A DNA stretch of 7,015 nt from JBKHXU01 sp046565865 (GCA_046565865.1 JBKHXU010000039.1:1-7015), one strand, 5' to 3'. Shown: positions 1 to 6,726, counted from the first letter of the stretch. Numbers and translations are program-made. The notes: generated from the letters alone by a model not told the origin.

Positions 1-38
1 CCGAGGTTACGGATTTTTTCCAACAAAATGACTTCCAT
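1..38 (-). CDS. rplI: 50S ribosomal protein bL9, N-terminal fragment cut by window edge
   Basis: Only the first 12 codons plus two bases are inside the window, reading MEVILLEKIRNL and then the start of a Gly codon. This matches the very conserved bL9 N-terminus, a beta-strand of the domain that binds 23S rRNA near the base of the L1 stalk. The ATG at 38-36 is preceded by GGGGAG about eight bases upstream, a plausible ribosome binding site. It lies 16 bp after rpsR with no terminator between, so it should be co-transcribed with rpsF and rpsR. The identification rests on 12 residues and on the expected position after rpsR. Confidence 0.93.
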   Translation of the reverse strand, partial: MEVILLEKIRNL

Positions 39-54
39 CGCTCGTCTCCCCGAA

Positions 55-279
55 TCAGTGGCTATCGCTGTACGGCAGCAACGCGAGGTAGCGCGCGTAC
101 TTGATGGCGCGGCCTAACTGACGCTGATAGCGCGCCTTCGTGCCGGTGTTGCGGCTCGGGATGATGCGACCGGTCTCGGTGACGAAGGTCTTCAGGATCG
201 CGAGATCCTTGTAGTCGACCTCGGTGATGCCTTCGGCGGTGAAGCGGCAGTACTTCTTGCGGCGGAAAAAGCGTGACAT
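55..279 (-). CDS. rpsR: 30S ribosomal protein bS18
   Basis: A 74-residue protein of normal length for bS18, which binds bS6 and sits on the platform of the small subunit. Family hallmarks are visible: the basic N-terminus with FFRRKKYCRF (residues 4-13), the YKDLAILKTFVTETGRIIPSR core (about 23-43) and the TGTKARYQRQLGRAIKYARYLALLPY block (about 46-71). The ATG at 279-277 follows the rpsF stop by two bases, with a GAGGG ribosome binding site inside the end of rpsF, so the two are probably translationally coupled. This fits production of bS6 and bS18 as a heterodimer. No priB gene lies between rpsF and rpsR, unlike in enterobacteria. Confidence 0.98.
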   Translation of the reverse strand: MSRFFRRKKYCRFTAEGITEVDYKDLAILKTFVTETGRIIPSRNTGTKARYQRQLGRAIKYARYLALLPYSDSH

Positions 280-281
280 GG

Positions 282-677
282 TTATTCCCTCGTGGCCTCG
301 GCGACGCGCTCACCAGGCTCCTCGCTCGCGCGACCGCCCTCGGTCTTGGCCGCATCTTGGTTTTCTTTGGCCAACGCCGACGGCGTGGTTATCGCCACAT
401 CACGCTTGATGACGAGCGAGCGCAGCACGGCGTCGCTGAATTTAAATGCGGATTCGAGCTCGCGCAGCGTGTCCAGCGCGCACTCGATGTTCATGAGCAC
501 GTAATGCGCCTTGTGAACTTTGCTGATGGGATAAGCCAGTTGGCGGCGGCCCCAATCTTCGAGCCGATGGATACGGCCCTGACCGCCTTCAATGATGGAA
601 CGGTACCGCTCGATCATGGCCGGTACCTGCTCGCTCTGGTCCGGGTGGACCAGAAACACGACTTCGTAATGACGCAT
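282..677 (-). CDS. rpsF: 30S ribosomal protein bS6
   Basis: A 131-residue bS6, a primary partner of bS18 in the platform of the 30S subunit. The ferredoxin-like fold is recognisable: strand 1 RHYEVVFLVHPDQ (2-14), a helix at about 15-30, strand 2 around GRIHRLEDWGRRQLAYPI (34-51, with the bS6 signature RRQLAYPI), strand 3 KAHYVLMNIE (56-65), a helix at about 69-78 and strand 4 VLRSLVIKRD (84-93). Residues after about 97 form a charged, probably disordered tail rich in Ala, Glu and Arg, as is common and variable in this family. The ATG at 677 has a strong AAGGAG ribosome binding site four bases upstream. It heads the rpsF-rpsR-rplI unit, and its leader shows structure that could control translation (described separately). 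Confidence 0.98.
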   Translation of the reverse strand: MRHYEVVFLVHPDQSEQVPAMIERYRSIIEGGQGRIHRLEDWGRRQLAYPISKVHKAHYVLMNIECALDTLRELESAFKFSDAVLRSLVIKRDVAITTPSALAKENQDAAKTEGGRASEEPGERVAEATRE

Positions 678-681
678 AACG

Positions 682-724
682 CTCCTTATGGGTTTGCCTC
701 CCGAGCTAGCAGTGAGGCAAGGAG
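682..724 (-). promoter_or_regulatory. rpsF leader hairpin that can sequester the ribosome binding site
   Basis: In the minus-strand RNA, TTGCCTC (720-714) pairs perfectly with GAGGCAA (700-694) around a 13-nt loop. Just outside, CTCCTT (724-719) is perfectly complementary to the rpsF ribosome binding site AAGGAG (687-682). The two bases at 720-719 are shared, so at least CTCC:GGAG can form alongside the inner stem. The structure could hide the start site of rpsF. A leader RNA bound by the bS6:bS18 complex is known in many bacteria at exactly this place, so autoregulation is a reasonable inference. I do not see the CCG element I associate with that motif in the loop, so family membership is unproven. 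Confidence 0.5.
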
Positions 725-727
725 TGG

Positions 728-746
728 AAAAACCGCCCGCAGGCGG
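728..746 (-). terminator. Intrinsic terminator-like hairpin after rlmB, before rpsF
   Basis: On the minus strand CCGCC-TGCG-GGCGG is followed directly by TTTTT, giving a five-pair all-GC stem, a four-base loop and a U-run. It lies 45 bp past the rlmB stop codon and ends 50 bp before the rpsF start. The simple reading is termination of the rnr-rlmB transcript. If the candidate promoter at 759-787 is real, the same hairpin lies in the first bases of the rpsF transcript and could attenuate it. Confidence 0.7.
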
Positions 747-758
747 ACAAGGCGCGGG

Positions 759-787
759 ATTCTAATGGAGCCAACGACCGCCCGCAA
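759..787 (-). promoter_or_regulatory. Candidate sigma70 promoter for rpsF-rpsR-rplI
   Basis: On the minus strand TTGCGG (787-782, three of six consensus bases) is followed by a 17-bp spacer and TAGAAT (764-759, five of six). This would start transcription near 752, just after the rlmB stop at 792 and upstream of both leader hairpins. It is the best match I found by eye in the short intergenic region. The -35 is weak, so the assignment is tentative. Confidence 0.4.
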
Positions 788-791
788 CCGC

Positions 792-1586
792 TTAGCGCGC
801 CGCCCGCTGTCGGACCGCCTCGTATAGACAAATGCCGGTCGCGACCGAGACGTTGAGGCTCGCCACCTGCCCGACCATCGGAATCCGAGCCACGAGGTCG
901 CAGTGCTCGCGCGTCAGGCGGCGCAGGCCCTTACCTTCTCCGCCCAGCACCAAGCCGAGCGGGCGCCGCAGATCCGTGGCATAGATAGGTTCCGGCGCGT
1001 CCTGGGTCGCACCGATGAGCCAGATGCCCGCCTCCTTCACCGCGCGCAGCGTGCGCGCGAGGTTGACGACCTCGAAGATCGGCACGGTCTCGGCCGCGCC
1101 GCTCGCCGCCCGGCGTGCGGCGGCGGTAAGAGGTGCAGAACGTTCACGTGGGACGATCACGCCATGCACGCCGGCAGCATCGGCGCTGCGCAGGCAGGCG
1201 CCGAGATTGTGCGGATCCTGCACACCGTCGAGGATGAGCAACAACGGCATGGGCGGGAGCGCTGCCAGCAACGCATCGAGGGCGCCTTCGCCCTGCACGG
1301 TCGCCGCGCGCAGCCGCGCGATCACGCCTTGATGCCGCTCGCCCTCGGCCATGCGGTCGAGCTTCACCCGCGGCACCATTTGGAAGCGTACGCCGGCGGC
1401 ACGCGCCGCGGTCACCAGCTCGTTCACGCGCCGATCGACACGTTCGCTGCTCACCCACAACCCGTCCAGCCGTTCGGGATGTTGCTGCAACGCGGCCGCG
1501 ACCGCGTGCAAGCCGCAGATAAGGTCTTCGTTGTCATTCCGAACCGCCGCCGGCGGTGAGGAATCTGCCTTGTCTTTCGACTTCAA
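792..1586 (-). CDS. rlmB: 23S rRNA (guanosine-2251-2'-O)-methyltransferase RlmB
   Basis: A SpoU/TrmH (SPOUT) methyltransferase that uses S-adenosylmethionine to methylate the ribose of G2251 in the P-loop of 23S rRNA. Residues about 22-95 form the N-terminal substrate-binding domain (ICGLHAVAAAL... through RHQGVIARL). The catalytic knot domain carries motif 1 NLGACLRSADAAGV (127-140), motif 2 LVLGGEGKGLRR (212-223) and motif 3 IPMVGQVASLNVSVATGI (235-252), with the expected Asn127, Glu217 and Asn245. It lies 24 bp after rnr and is probably co-transcribed with it. The start is uncertain: the first usable codon is TTG (1586), giving about 18 residues more than is usual before the ICGLHAV block, and no strong ribosome binding site precedes it. 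No ATG or GTG lies in frame between the TTG and that block. The gene is in the same frame as rnr, whose TAG stop lies eight codons upstream. Confidence 0.95.
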   Translation of the reverse strand: MKSKDKADSSPPAAVRNDNEDLICGLHAVAAALQQHPERLDGLWVSSERVDRRVNELVTAARAAGVRFQMVPRVKLDRMAEGERHQGVIARLRAATVQGEGALDALLAALPPMPLLLILDGVQDPHNLGACLRSADAAGVHGVIVPRERSAPLTAAARRAASGAAETVPIFEVVNLARTLRAVKEAGIWLIGATQDAPEPIYATDLRRPLGLVLGGEGKGLRRLTREHCDLVARIPMVGQVASLNVSVATGICLYEAVRQRAAR

Positions 1587-1610
1587 GAGAGGTCTCGCTA
1601 GGCTCGAAAA

Positions 1611-3875
1611 CTACCGCCCGCGCCCACCGCGTTTGCGCCGCTTGCCGGCGCGCTTCTTAGGCCGTTGCGTTTCGGCCGGCCGCTTCGCCGACCTGGTATC
1701 GCGCTCGGCGCCGGCCAGCTCGAAGTCGATCTTGGCCTCATCGAGGTCGACGCGCATGACACGCACGCGCACCGGATCGCCAAGTCGGTACTCTTGGCGA
1801 GTACGCTCGCCGAGCAGGCGGTGCTTGGCTGGATCGAAGTGGTAATAGTCGTTGCCGAGCGCCGTAATGTGCACCAGCCCGTCGACATATATTTCGCGCA
1901 GTTCGACGAAGATGCCGAACTGGGTGACGCCGCTGATGATGCCGTCGAACTCCTCGCCGATCTTATCCATCATGTACTCGGTCTTGAGCCAACGCACGAC
2001 CTGGCGCGTCGCCTCGTCGGCGCGGCGTTCGGTCATCGAGCAGTGCTCGCCTTGTTGGCGCGCGAGATCGAGCGAGATTGGGTGCGGCCGCTTGTGCAGG
2101 ATGTCCTTGATCGCGCGATGTACCAATAGATCGGGGTAACGCCGTATCGGCGAGGTGAAATGCGCGTAATGTGGGTAACCGAGCGCGAAGTGACCGATAT
2201 TGTCCGGACTGTAGATCGCCTGGCTCAGACTGCGCAGCAGCACGGTTTGAATCAGGCGCGCGTCCGGCCGGCCCGCGATCGACGCCAACAGCTTCGCATA
2301 GTGCGGCGCCTTGGGCGCATCGCCGCCGCCGAGCGTCAGTCCGATCTCGAACAGAAATTTTTTGAGATCGGTGAGCTTCTCCAGTGTCGGTCCTTCGTGG
2401 ATGCGATACGGCGCCGGTATCTTGTGTTCCTTCAGCAACTCGGCGGCGCAGACGTTGGCCGCGAGCATGCACTCCTCGATCAAGCGGTGCGCGTCGTTGC
2501 GTTCAAGCGGAACGATACGCTCGATCTTGCGCTCGGCGTCGAACAGGATCACCGTCTCCGGTAGCTCGAAGTCGACCGCGCCGCGTTTTTGGCGCGCCGC
2601 GTGCAGCACTTTATATAGCGCGTACAGGTTTTCAAGATGAGGATACAAATCGGCGTACTCGCGCCGCAGCGCCGCGTCGCCCTGGACCAGCATCGCCGCG
2701 ACCTTGGTGTAGGTGAGGCGCGCGGCCGAGCGCATGATCGCTTCCATGAAGCGATAGTCTTTAATCTCGCCGCGCGGGCCGATGTACATCTCGCACGCCA
2801 TGCACAACCGGTCGACCTTCGGGTTGAGCGAACACAAGACGTTCGACAACGCCTCCGGCAACATCGGCACCACGTGCTTTGGGAAGTACACCGAGTTGCC
2901 GCGCTGATACGCCTCGCGGTCGAGCGCGCTGCCGGGTTTGACGTAGTACGACACGTCGGCGATGGCGACGATCAACTTCCAACCGCGGCCGTCGCGCTCG
3001 CAATACACCGCGTCGTCGAAGTCGCGCGCGTCCTCGCCGTCGATGGTCACGAGCGGCAACGACCGTAGATCGACGCGCCCGGCCGCCGCCTCCGGCGGTA
3101 CCTCGAGCGCGAATCGGCCCGCCTCCTCCAACACCTCCGGCGGCCACACGTGCGGGATATCGTGCGCGCGGATCGCGACCTCGATCTCCATGCCGGGCGC
3201 CATGTGCTCGCCCAACACCTCGACCACCTTGCCCACCGGCCCGCTGCGCTTGCTCGGCGCCTGCGTCAACTGCGCGACCACAATCTGCCCGTCGCGCGCG
3301 CCACCCTCGTTGCCCGCCGGCACCGCGATGTTCTGCGCCATGCGCTTGTCGGCGGGAACGATGAAGCCCATGTTTTCCGCGGCGACGTAACGCCCGACTA
3401 CGCTCTGGCGCCCGCGTTCCAGCACCTCGACCACCGCACCCTCGCGCCGGCCGCGTTGATCGATGCCGGCGACGCGCGCGAGCACGCGATCGCCGTGCAA
3501 CACCTGGCGCATTTCGCGCGGTGACAGGAACAGATCGGGCGTACCGTCGTCGGCGATCAAGAAACCGAAACCGTCCGGGTGGCCGACCACGCGCCCGCGC
3601 ACCATATCCATCTTCGCCGGCAGGCCGTAGCGCCCGCGGCGGTTTTGTATCAGTTGGCCGTCGCGCTCCATGGCGCGCAGCCGGCGCGCGAACGCGGTGT
3701 GATCACGCTCATCGCTGACCCCGAGCGCGCGCGCGATGTCGTCGTACGAAAGCGGCTCGCCGCGCTCGGCCAACAGCGCGAGTACCGCCTCGCGGCTCGG
3801 TACCGGGAACTCGTAACGCGCCGATTCGCGTTCGGCCATCGGATCGTTGAACGACGGCGGCTTCTGCGTTGACAT
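1611..3875 (-). CDS. rnr: Ribonuclease R, 3'-5' exoribonuclease
   Basis: A processive RNB-family exoribonuclease that degrades structured RNA, takes part in rRNA quality control and works with trans-translation. Domains in order, numbered from the ATG at 3875 (754 residues): a winged-helix-like segment (about 27-85), two cold-shock domains (about 90-152 and 157-230), the RNB catalytic domain (about 265-600) and an S1 domain (about 645-725, with VTQFGIFVEL). A very basic tail follows, ending in KKRAGKRRKRGGRGR. The active-site motif TIDGEDARDFDDA supplies metal-binding Asp279, Asp285, Asp287 and Asp288, matching the E. coli RNase R pattern. A TTG one codon upstream (3878) could also be used, but the ATG has a GAGGG ribosome binding site at good distance. 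It is the first gene of the rnr-rlmB pair and is divergent from the tRNA-Leu gene, 64 bp away. Confidence 0.98.
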   Translation of the reverse strand: MSTQKPPSFNDPMAERESARYEFPVPSREAVLALLAERGEPLSYDDIARALGVSDERDHTAFARRLRAMERDGQLIQNRRGRYGLPAKMDMVRGRVVGHPDGFGFLIADDGTPDLFLSPREMRQVLHGDRVLARVAGIDQRGRREGAVVEVLERGRQSVVGRYVAAENMGFIVPADKRMAQNIAVPAGNEGGARDGQIVVAQLTQAPSKRSGPVGKVVEVLGEHMAPGMEIEVAIRAHDIPHVWPPEVLEEAGRFALEVPPEAAAGRVDLRSLPLVTIDGEDARDFDDAVYCERDGRGWKLIVAIADVSYYVKPGSALDREAYQRGNSVYFPKHVVPMLPEALSNVLCSLNPKVDRLCMACEMYIGPRGEIKDYRFMEAIMRSAARLTYTKVAAMLVQGDAALRREYADLYPHLENLYALYKVLHAARQKRGAVDFELPETVILFDAERKIERIVPLERNDAHRLIEECMLAANVCAAELLKEHKIPAPYRIHEGPTLEKLTDLKKFLFEIGLTLGGGDAPKAPHYAKLLASIAGRPDARLIQTVLLRSLSQAIYSPDNIGHFALGYPHYAHFTSPIRRYPDLLVHRAIKDILHKRPHPISLDLARQQGEHCSMTERRADEATRQVVRWLKTEYMMDKIGEEFDGIISGVTQFGIFVELREIYVDGLVHITALGNDYYHFDPAKHRLLGERTRQEYRLGDPVRVRVMRVDLDEAKIDFELAGAERDTRSAKRPAETQRPKKRAGKRRKRGGRGR

Positions 3876-4026
<151 letters not shown>

Positions 4027-5685
4027 TTTATTATCTCCACCCATCGCGATTCTGACTAAGCCTTCGTAGGGGCTTTCAAGCTCAGCGTCGAGATGGCCGT
4101 CCGAAGTGGGGATAAGCCGGATATCACCGGCGAGGAGCGGGCGTAGCATACCACGCGCAACGGCCACATCGTCCTCCGCACGCGCAAAATCTTCGAGCTT
4201 CTCAACCGCCCCTCGGTACTGCTCGACGGCCTCGGGCAGCATTTCCAAAATATCTGCCGCGTCGAAAGGCGCCTTGAGCTGTTCGGCAAGCCGCTGCTTC
4301 TCTGATTCCAGTCGGGTAATTTCGTTCTGAATCGATGGCGAGAAAGCGCCCGCTTTAATGACCTGCATTAGGTTGGCGATCTCGCGCTCGACCTGCGCCG
4401 CGCGCGCCTGGGCATCATGACGTTCCTGTTGTCGGCTCTCAGCAATAAGAGCTTTACGAAACTCGCGTTGCAGAAACTCGATCGACTCAGGCGAGAGGAG
4501 CAGCTCGCGGATACCGCCAAGTAAACGCTTTTCAGCCACGTCGCGCCGAACTCTGACGGCATTAGCACAAGCGTATTCGCCACGATCCTTCCGGGTACTG
4601 CAACCGTAGGATCGTTCGTTCACCATGACATAGCTACCACCGCAAACTCCGCACTTCAAAAATCCCGAAAGCAGATACCGGGGGGCGGCCCCACCATAGG
4701 AGCGCTTTCCCTTTGCACTGATTGCCGCGAGCTCCTTCACGCGCCGGCTGCGGCGGAGCTGAACTTGCTGCCATAAATTCTCGGGCACAATCCGAAGCTC
4801 GGGTAACTCCTGCTCGACCCACTGATCACGAGTGCGCAATACGTGCTGCCGCCCGGAAGTATCCGGGTTGATCACGCGCTTCGTGCGATTCCAAACGTAT
4901 CGACCGGCATAAAGCGGATTAAACAGAATTCCCGAACCGCGCTTCTGATCGCCGTAGATGCAGCTCGACGCCCAAGTTTCGCAGCGCCGTGTTTGCTTGC
5001 GCCGCCAAGCGGCACCAGGTGGTGGCACAGCCAGGCGGTTTAGTTCGTTAGCAATCTTGCGCGGCGTCCATCCTTGCGCGTAGCGCTCGTAAATCCATGC
5101 GACCCACTTTGCCTGTTCCGGATCGATCTCGCGCTTCACTGCAATGACGATCGGGCGGCCCAAGTGGTCTTTCGCGGTTGGGTCATAAACAGGGATATTG
5201 CGGTAACCGTACAACTTGCTCCCACCGTTATACCCCTTACGCACCTGTCCTTCGATCCCGCGATGAGTACGCCACGCCACCTCGCGACGCGCTTCTTCGT
5301 TAATCGCGCCGCGAATTGACAACAGCAAGCGGTAGCCGCCAGCCTGCGTATTGATGCCGTCGCTAACGCCAAGAATGTGCATGCCCAGGAACTCAAGGCG
5401 CTTTACAGCGCGCCATTGTTCCTCCTGGTCGCGCCAAAGTCTGGATACTTCATCAACCACGATTACATCGAGCTCACGGCGTCTCGCGGCTTCCAACAAC
5501 GCTTGATATCCCGGCCGATTTACCTTTGCACCGGACAATGCTTCATCCGAAAACCGTGCCACGATGGACCAACCACGTTGCTCGCATGCGCGTTCGCAGT
5601 TTCGAGATTGATCCTCTATCGAGGCTTCCCGTTGAAGATCGGATGAGTACCGCGCGTATATTGCAGCTCGCATCTAACGGACCCT

Positions 5686-6144
5686 TCAGTCTTTAACCGG
5701 TGCAGCGCTCTTGGCGATCCAGCGATCACCAGCTTTCGCGTAAATGATGCGCATCTTGTCGCCCTTGCCCTTGGAAATGCTGTCGCCGGGCTTGAATTGC
5801 GAAGCCTCCATGACGAGCGCTCGGCCTTGAATGTCGAACATTCCAACCTCTCGCAACGCATCGTTAGGATCGACCTTGGTGCGACGAAAATCGTAGTGCG
5901 CCGTAACTGCCACCCGGTCGCCGCCAAGATCCTCCCGCTGTACAACGTCGAACTCACTGACTTCCCATAATCCGAACTGGTTGCGCGTCACGCTTTTGAC
6001 GAGTTCGTCACGAACCTGGGTCGAATCAGGACCGGGCCCAGAGCATGCAACCAACGCAACAAATGACACAACGCTGAGACCACGCAGAAATCGGCGATTG
6101 TTCATTTCCACCCGTCGCAGACGGGGTGCGAGCTCCAGACGCAT
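5686..6144 (-). CDS. Small putative lipoprotein of unknown function
   Basis: I do not recognise this family. From the ATG at 6144 it has 152 residues. It contains a type II signal peptide pattern: basic stretch NNRRFLRG (15-22), hydrophobic LSVVSFVALVA (23-33) and the lipobox LVAC with Cys34, followed by SGPGPD. The mature part of about 119 residues looks like a small soluble domain with alternating strands and no membrane segment. Start choice is conflicted. The ATG at 6144 has an excellent AAAGGAGG site nine bases upstream but gives an unusually long n-region of 22 residues. The ATG at 6105 gives an ideal signal peptide (MNNRRFLRG...), but its GGGTGG is too close to the codon. It lies 32 bp after the RHH gene and 12 bp before the recombinase. 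Its role in a recombinase operon is unknown; a surface or exclusion function is only a guess. Confidence 0.75.
   Translation of the reverse strand: MRLELAPRLRRVEMNNRRFLRGLSVVSFVALVACSGPGPDSTQVRDELVKSVTRNQFGLWEVSEFDVVQREDLGGDRVAVTAHYDFRRTKVDPNDALREVGMFDIQGRALVMEASQFKPGDSISKGKGDKMRIIYAKAGDRWIAKSAAPVKD
6111..6125 (-). repeat. Short perfect hairpin between the two possible lipoprotein starts
   Basis: CCCGTC and GACGGG (6111-6116 and 6120-6125) pair perfectly around a three-base loop. The hairpin ends six bases before the internal ATG at 6105. If the upstream ATG at 6144 is used, it lies inside codons 7-11. If the internal ATG is used, it covers the place where a ribosome would bind. There is no U-run, so it is not a terminator. 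Confidence 0.35.
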
Positions 6145-6176
6145 GTTTCCGAACCTCCTTTGTTGGTATCGAGAAC

Positions 6177-6368
6177 CTAATCCTCACGGCGTAGCGCCTT
6201 GGCTAATAGTCTCTCGACGGCTTCGGGCATCGTGAGATCGTGCGACGTGGCGTAGCGTCGCACCTGGTCGAGCAATCGTTCCGATATAGGAACGTCGAGC
6301 CGCCTCTTGCCCTCTCGAGCCTTCCGCTCTCGCCATCGCCGCACTCTGTTTGCCGAATCATCTACCAT
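6177..6368 (-). CDS. Ribbon-helix-helix (CopG/Arc-like) transcriptional regulator
   Basis: A 63-residue basic protein. After an arginine/lysine-rich N-terminal arm (RVRRWRERKAREGKRR, 8-23) comes the RHH pattern: strand RLDVPI (23-28), helix A ERLLDQVRRYATSHD (30-44) and helix B TMPEAVERLLAKAL (46-59). Such proteins form dimers that place a two-stranded beta-ribbon in the DNA major groove, and many repress their own promoter. The gene has no visible ribosome binding site. A candidate promoter ends eight bases before the ATG, so the mRNA may be leaderless. A near copy of the palindrome GTTACCGGTAAC lies in that promoter, consistent with autorepression. It is followed after 32 bp by the lipoprotein gene and then the recombinase, so it probably heads the operon. 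No toxin partner is evident beside it. Confidence 0.75.
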   Translation of the reverse strand: MVDDSANRVRRWRERKAREGKRRLDVPISERLLDQVRRYATSHDLTMPEAVERLLAKALRRED

Positions 6369-6376
6369 AGGCGGCG

Positions 6377-6406
6377 ATTATCAGTGCGGTTACCGGAAAC
6401 GTTCAA
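6377..6406 (-). promoter_or_regulatory. Candidate promoter P2 of the RHH-lipoprotein-recombinase operon
   Basis: On the minus strand TTGAAC (6406-6401, four of six) and GATAAT (6382-6377, five of six) are 18 bp apart. Transcription would begin near 6370, only a base or two before the RHH start codon at 6368, so the transcript would be leaderless or nearly so. The operator-like sequence at 6389-6400 occupies the spacer immediately behind the -35 box. Confidence 0.55.
6389..6400. promoter_or_regulatory. Operator-like site O3, one mismatch from the palindrome
   Basis: Plus strand GTTACCGGAAAC differs from GTTACCGGTAAC at one base (A6397). It lies between the -35 and -10 boxes of P2 and touches the -35, the same placement as O1 in the upstream promoter. 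A protein bound here should block RNA polymerase. Confidence 0.55.
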
Positions 6407-6459
6407 GCCGATATGCCGGCTCCGTCTTCCCCAACAAAGCGCTTCTCGAATTCCCGTTC

Positions 6460-6666
6460 CTACAAGAACCGAACGATCACGTACTCCGCATACGGCCACC
6501 GCCTTCCGTTGTCATCGGTGATGCCGCCACCGTCGTTCTTTCCCACAACCGTGAAATCAGAACCGGACGAACCTCTCAGCTTGGCTATCATCCGATGTCC
6601 CGCGCAATCGCGGGCAATCGTGCCGTAGAGGTCGAAAGATTCCTGCGATTCACAAATTGTCTGCAT
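6460..6666 (-). CDS. Unrecognised 68-residue protein
   Basis: I do not recognise this protein. It is short, begins MQTICESQESFDLYG and ends WPYAEYVIVRFL. It has no signal peptide or membrane segment and looks beta-rich, with a Gly/Asp-rich middle (about 32-54). The reading frame extends further upstream to a TTG at 6726, but the added residues merely translate the two palindromes (each gives VTGN) and lie upstream of the predicted transcription start. I therefore place the start at the ATG at 6666, which has GAGGG five bases upstream. The gene lies under a promoter carrying two copies of the palindrome, so it is probably a tightly controlled gene of the element. It is followed by a 91-bp gap holding the next promoter. 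Confidence 0.6.
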   Translation of the reverse strand: MQTICESQESFDLYGTIARDCAGHRMIAKLRGSSGSDFTVVGKNDGGGITDDNGRRWPYAEYVIVRFL

Positions 6667-6684
6667 GTCGCCCTCGCGTATGTT

Positions 6685-6696
6685 GTTACCGGTAAC
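6685..6696. promoter_or_regulatory. Operator-like palindrome O2 over the P1 start point
   Basis: GTTACCGGTAAC is a perfect 12-bp palindrome, identical to O1 and starting 24 bp from it. It covers the predicted transcription start of P1 (near 6692), a typical place for a repressor site. Confidence 0.65.
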
Positions 6697-6698
6697 GA

Positions 6699-6726
6699 AG
6701 TATACCCCGTTACCGGTAACGATCAA
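6699..6726 (-). promoter_or_regulatory. Candidate promoter P1 of the 68-residue gene
   Basis: On the minus strand TTGATC (6726-6721, four of six) and TATACT (6704-6699, five of six) are separated by 16 bp. The predicted start is near 6692, leaving a leader of about 26 bases before the ATG at 6666. The -35 box overlaps the stop codon of the upstream membrane protein gene, so the layout is very compact. O1 fills most of the spacer and O2 covers the start point. Confidence 0.6.
6709..6720. promoter_or_regulatory. Operator-like palindrome O1 in the P1 spacer
   Basis: GTTACCGGTAAC, a perfect 12-bp palindrome (14 bp if the flanking C6708 and G6721 are counted). It sits directly behind the -35 box of P1, exactly as O3 does in P2. 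Counting the -35 as well, the two promoters match at 16 of 18 positions (TTGATCGTTACCGGTAAC and TTGAACGTTTCCGGTAAC). Confidence 0.65.

Noticed and set aside
903..1559. Long plus-strand open frame opposite rlmB (218 codons)
   Set aside because: It is antisense to a clearly conserved gene, and its His/Arg/Ala-rich translation is typical of the reverse frame of GC-rich coding DNA. The same applies to the plus-strand frames opposite rpsF and rnr.
5204..5212. CGGTAACCG inside the recombinase gene as a further operator copy
   Set aside because: It shares only part of the palindrome and is explained by the codons for Tyr-Gly-Tyr-Arg in the resolvase region.
6177..6368. RHH gene as antitoxin of a toxin-antitoxin pair
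   Set aside because: Neither neighbour resembles a known toxin: one is a lipoprotein and the other an unrecognised protein under a separate promoter.
6406..6421. Hairpin AGCCG/CGGCT as a terminator after the 68-residue gene
   Set aside because: It has only five pairs with no U-run, and it overlaps the -35 box of P2.
6685..6720. The two palindromes as the start of a CRISPR array or an iteron origin
   Set aside because: There are only two copies close together, with a 12-bp gap and no further units. Their position relative to the promoter boxes explains them better as operators.
6667..6726. TTG start at 6726 for the small protein, adding 20 residues
   Set aside because: The extra residues are translations of the palindromes, and the TTG overlaps the -35 box of P1, so it would not be transcribed from that promoter.
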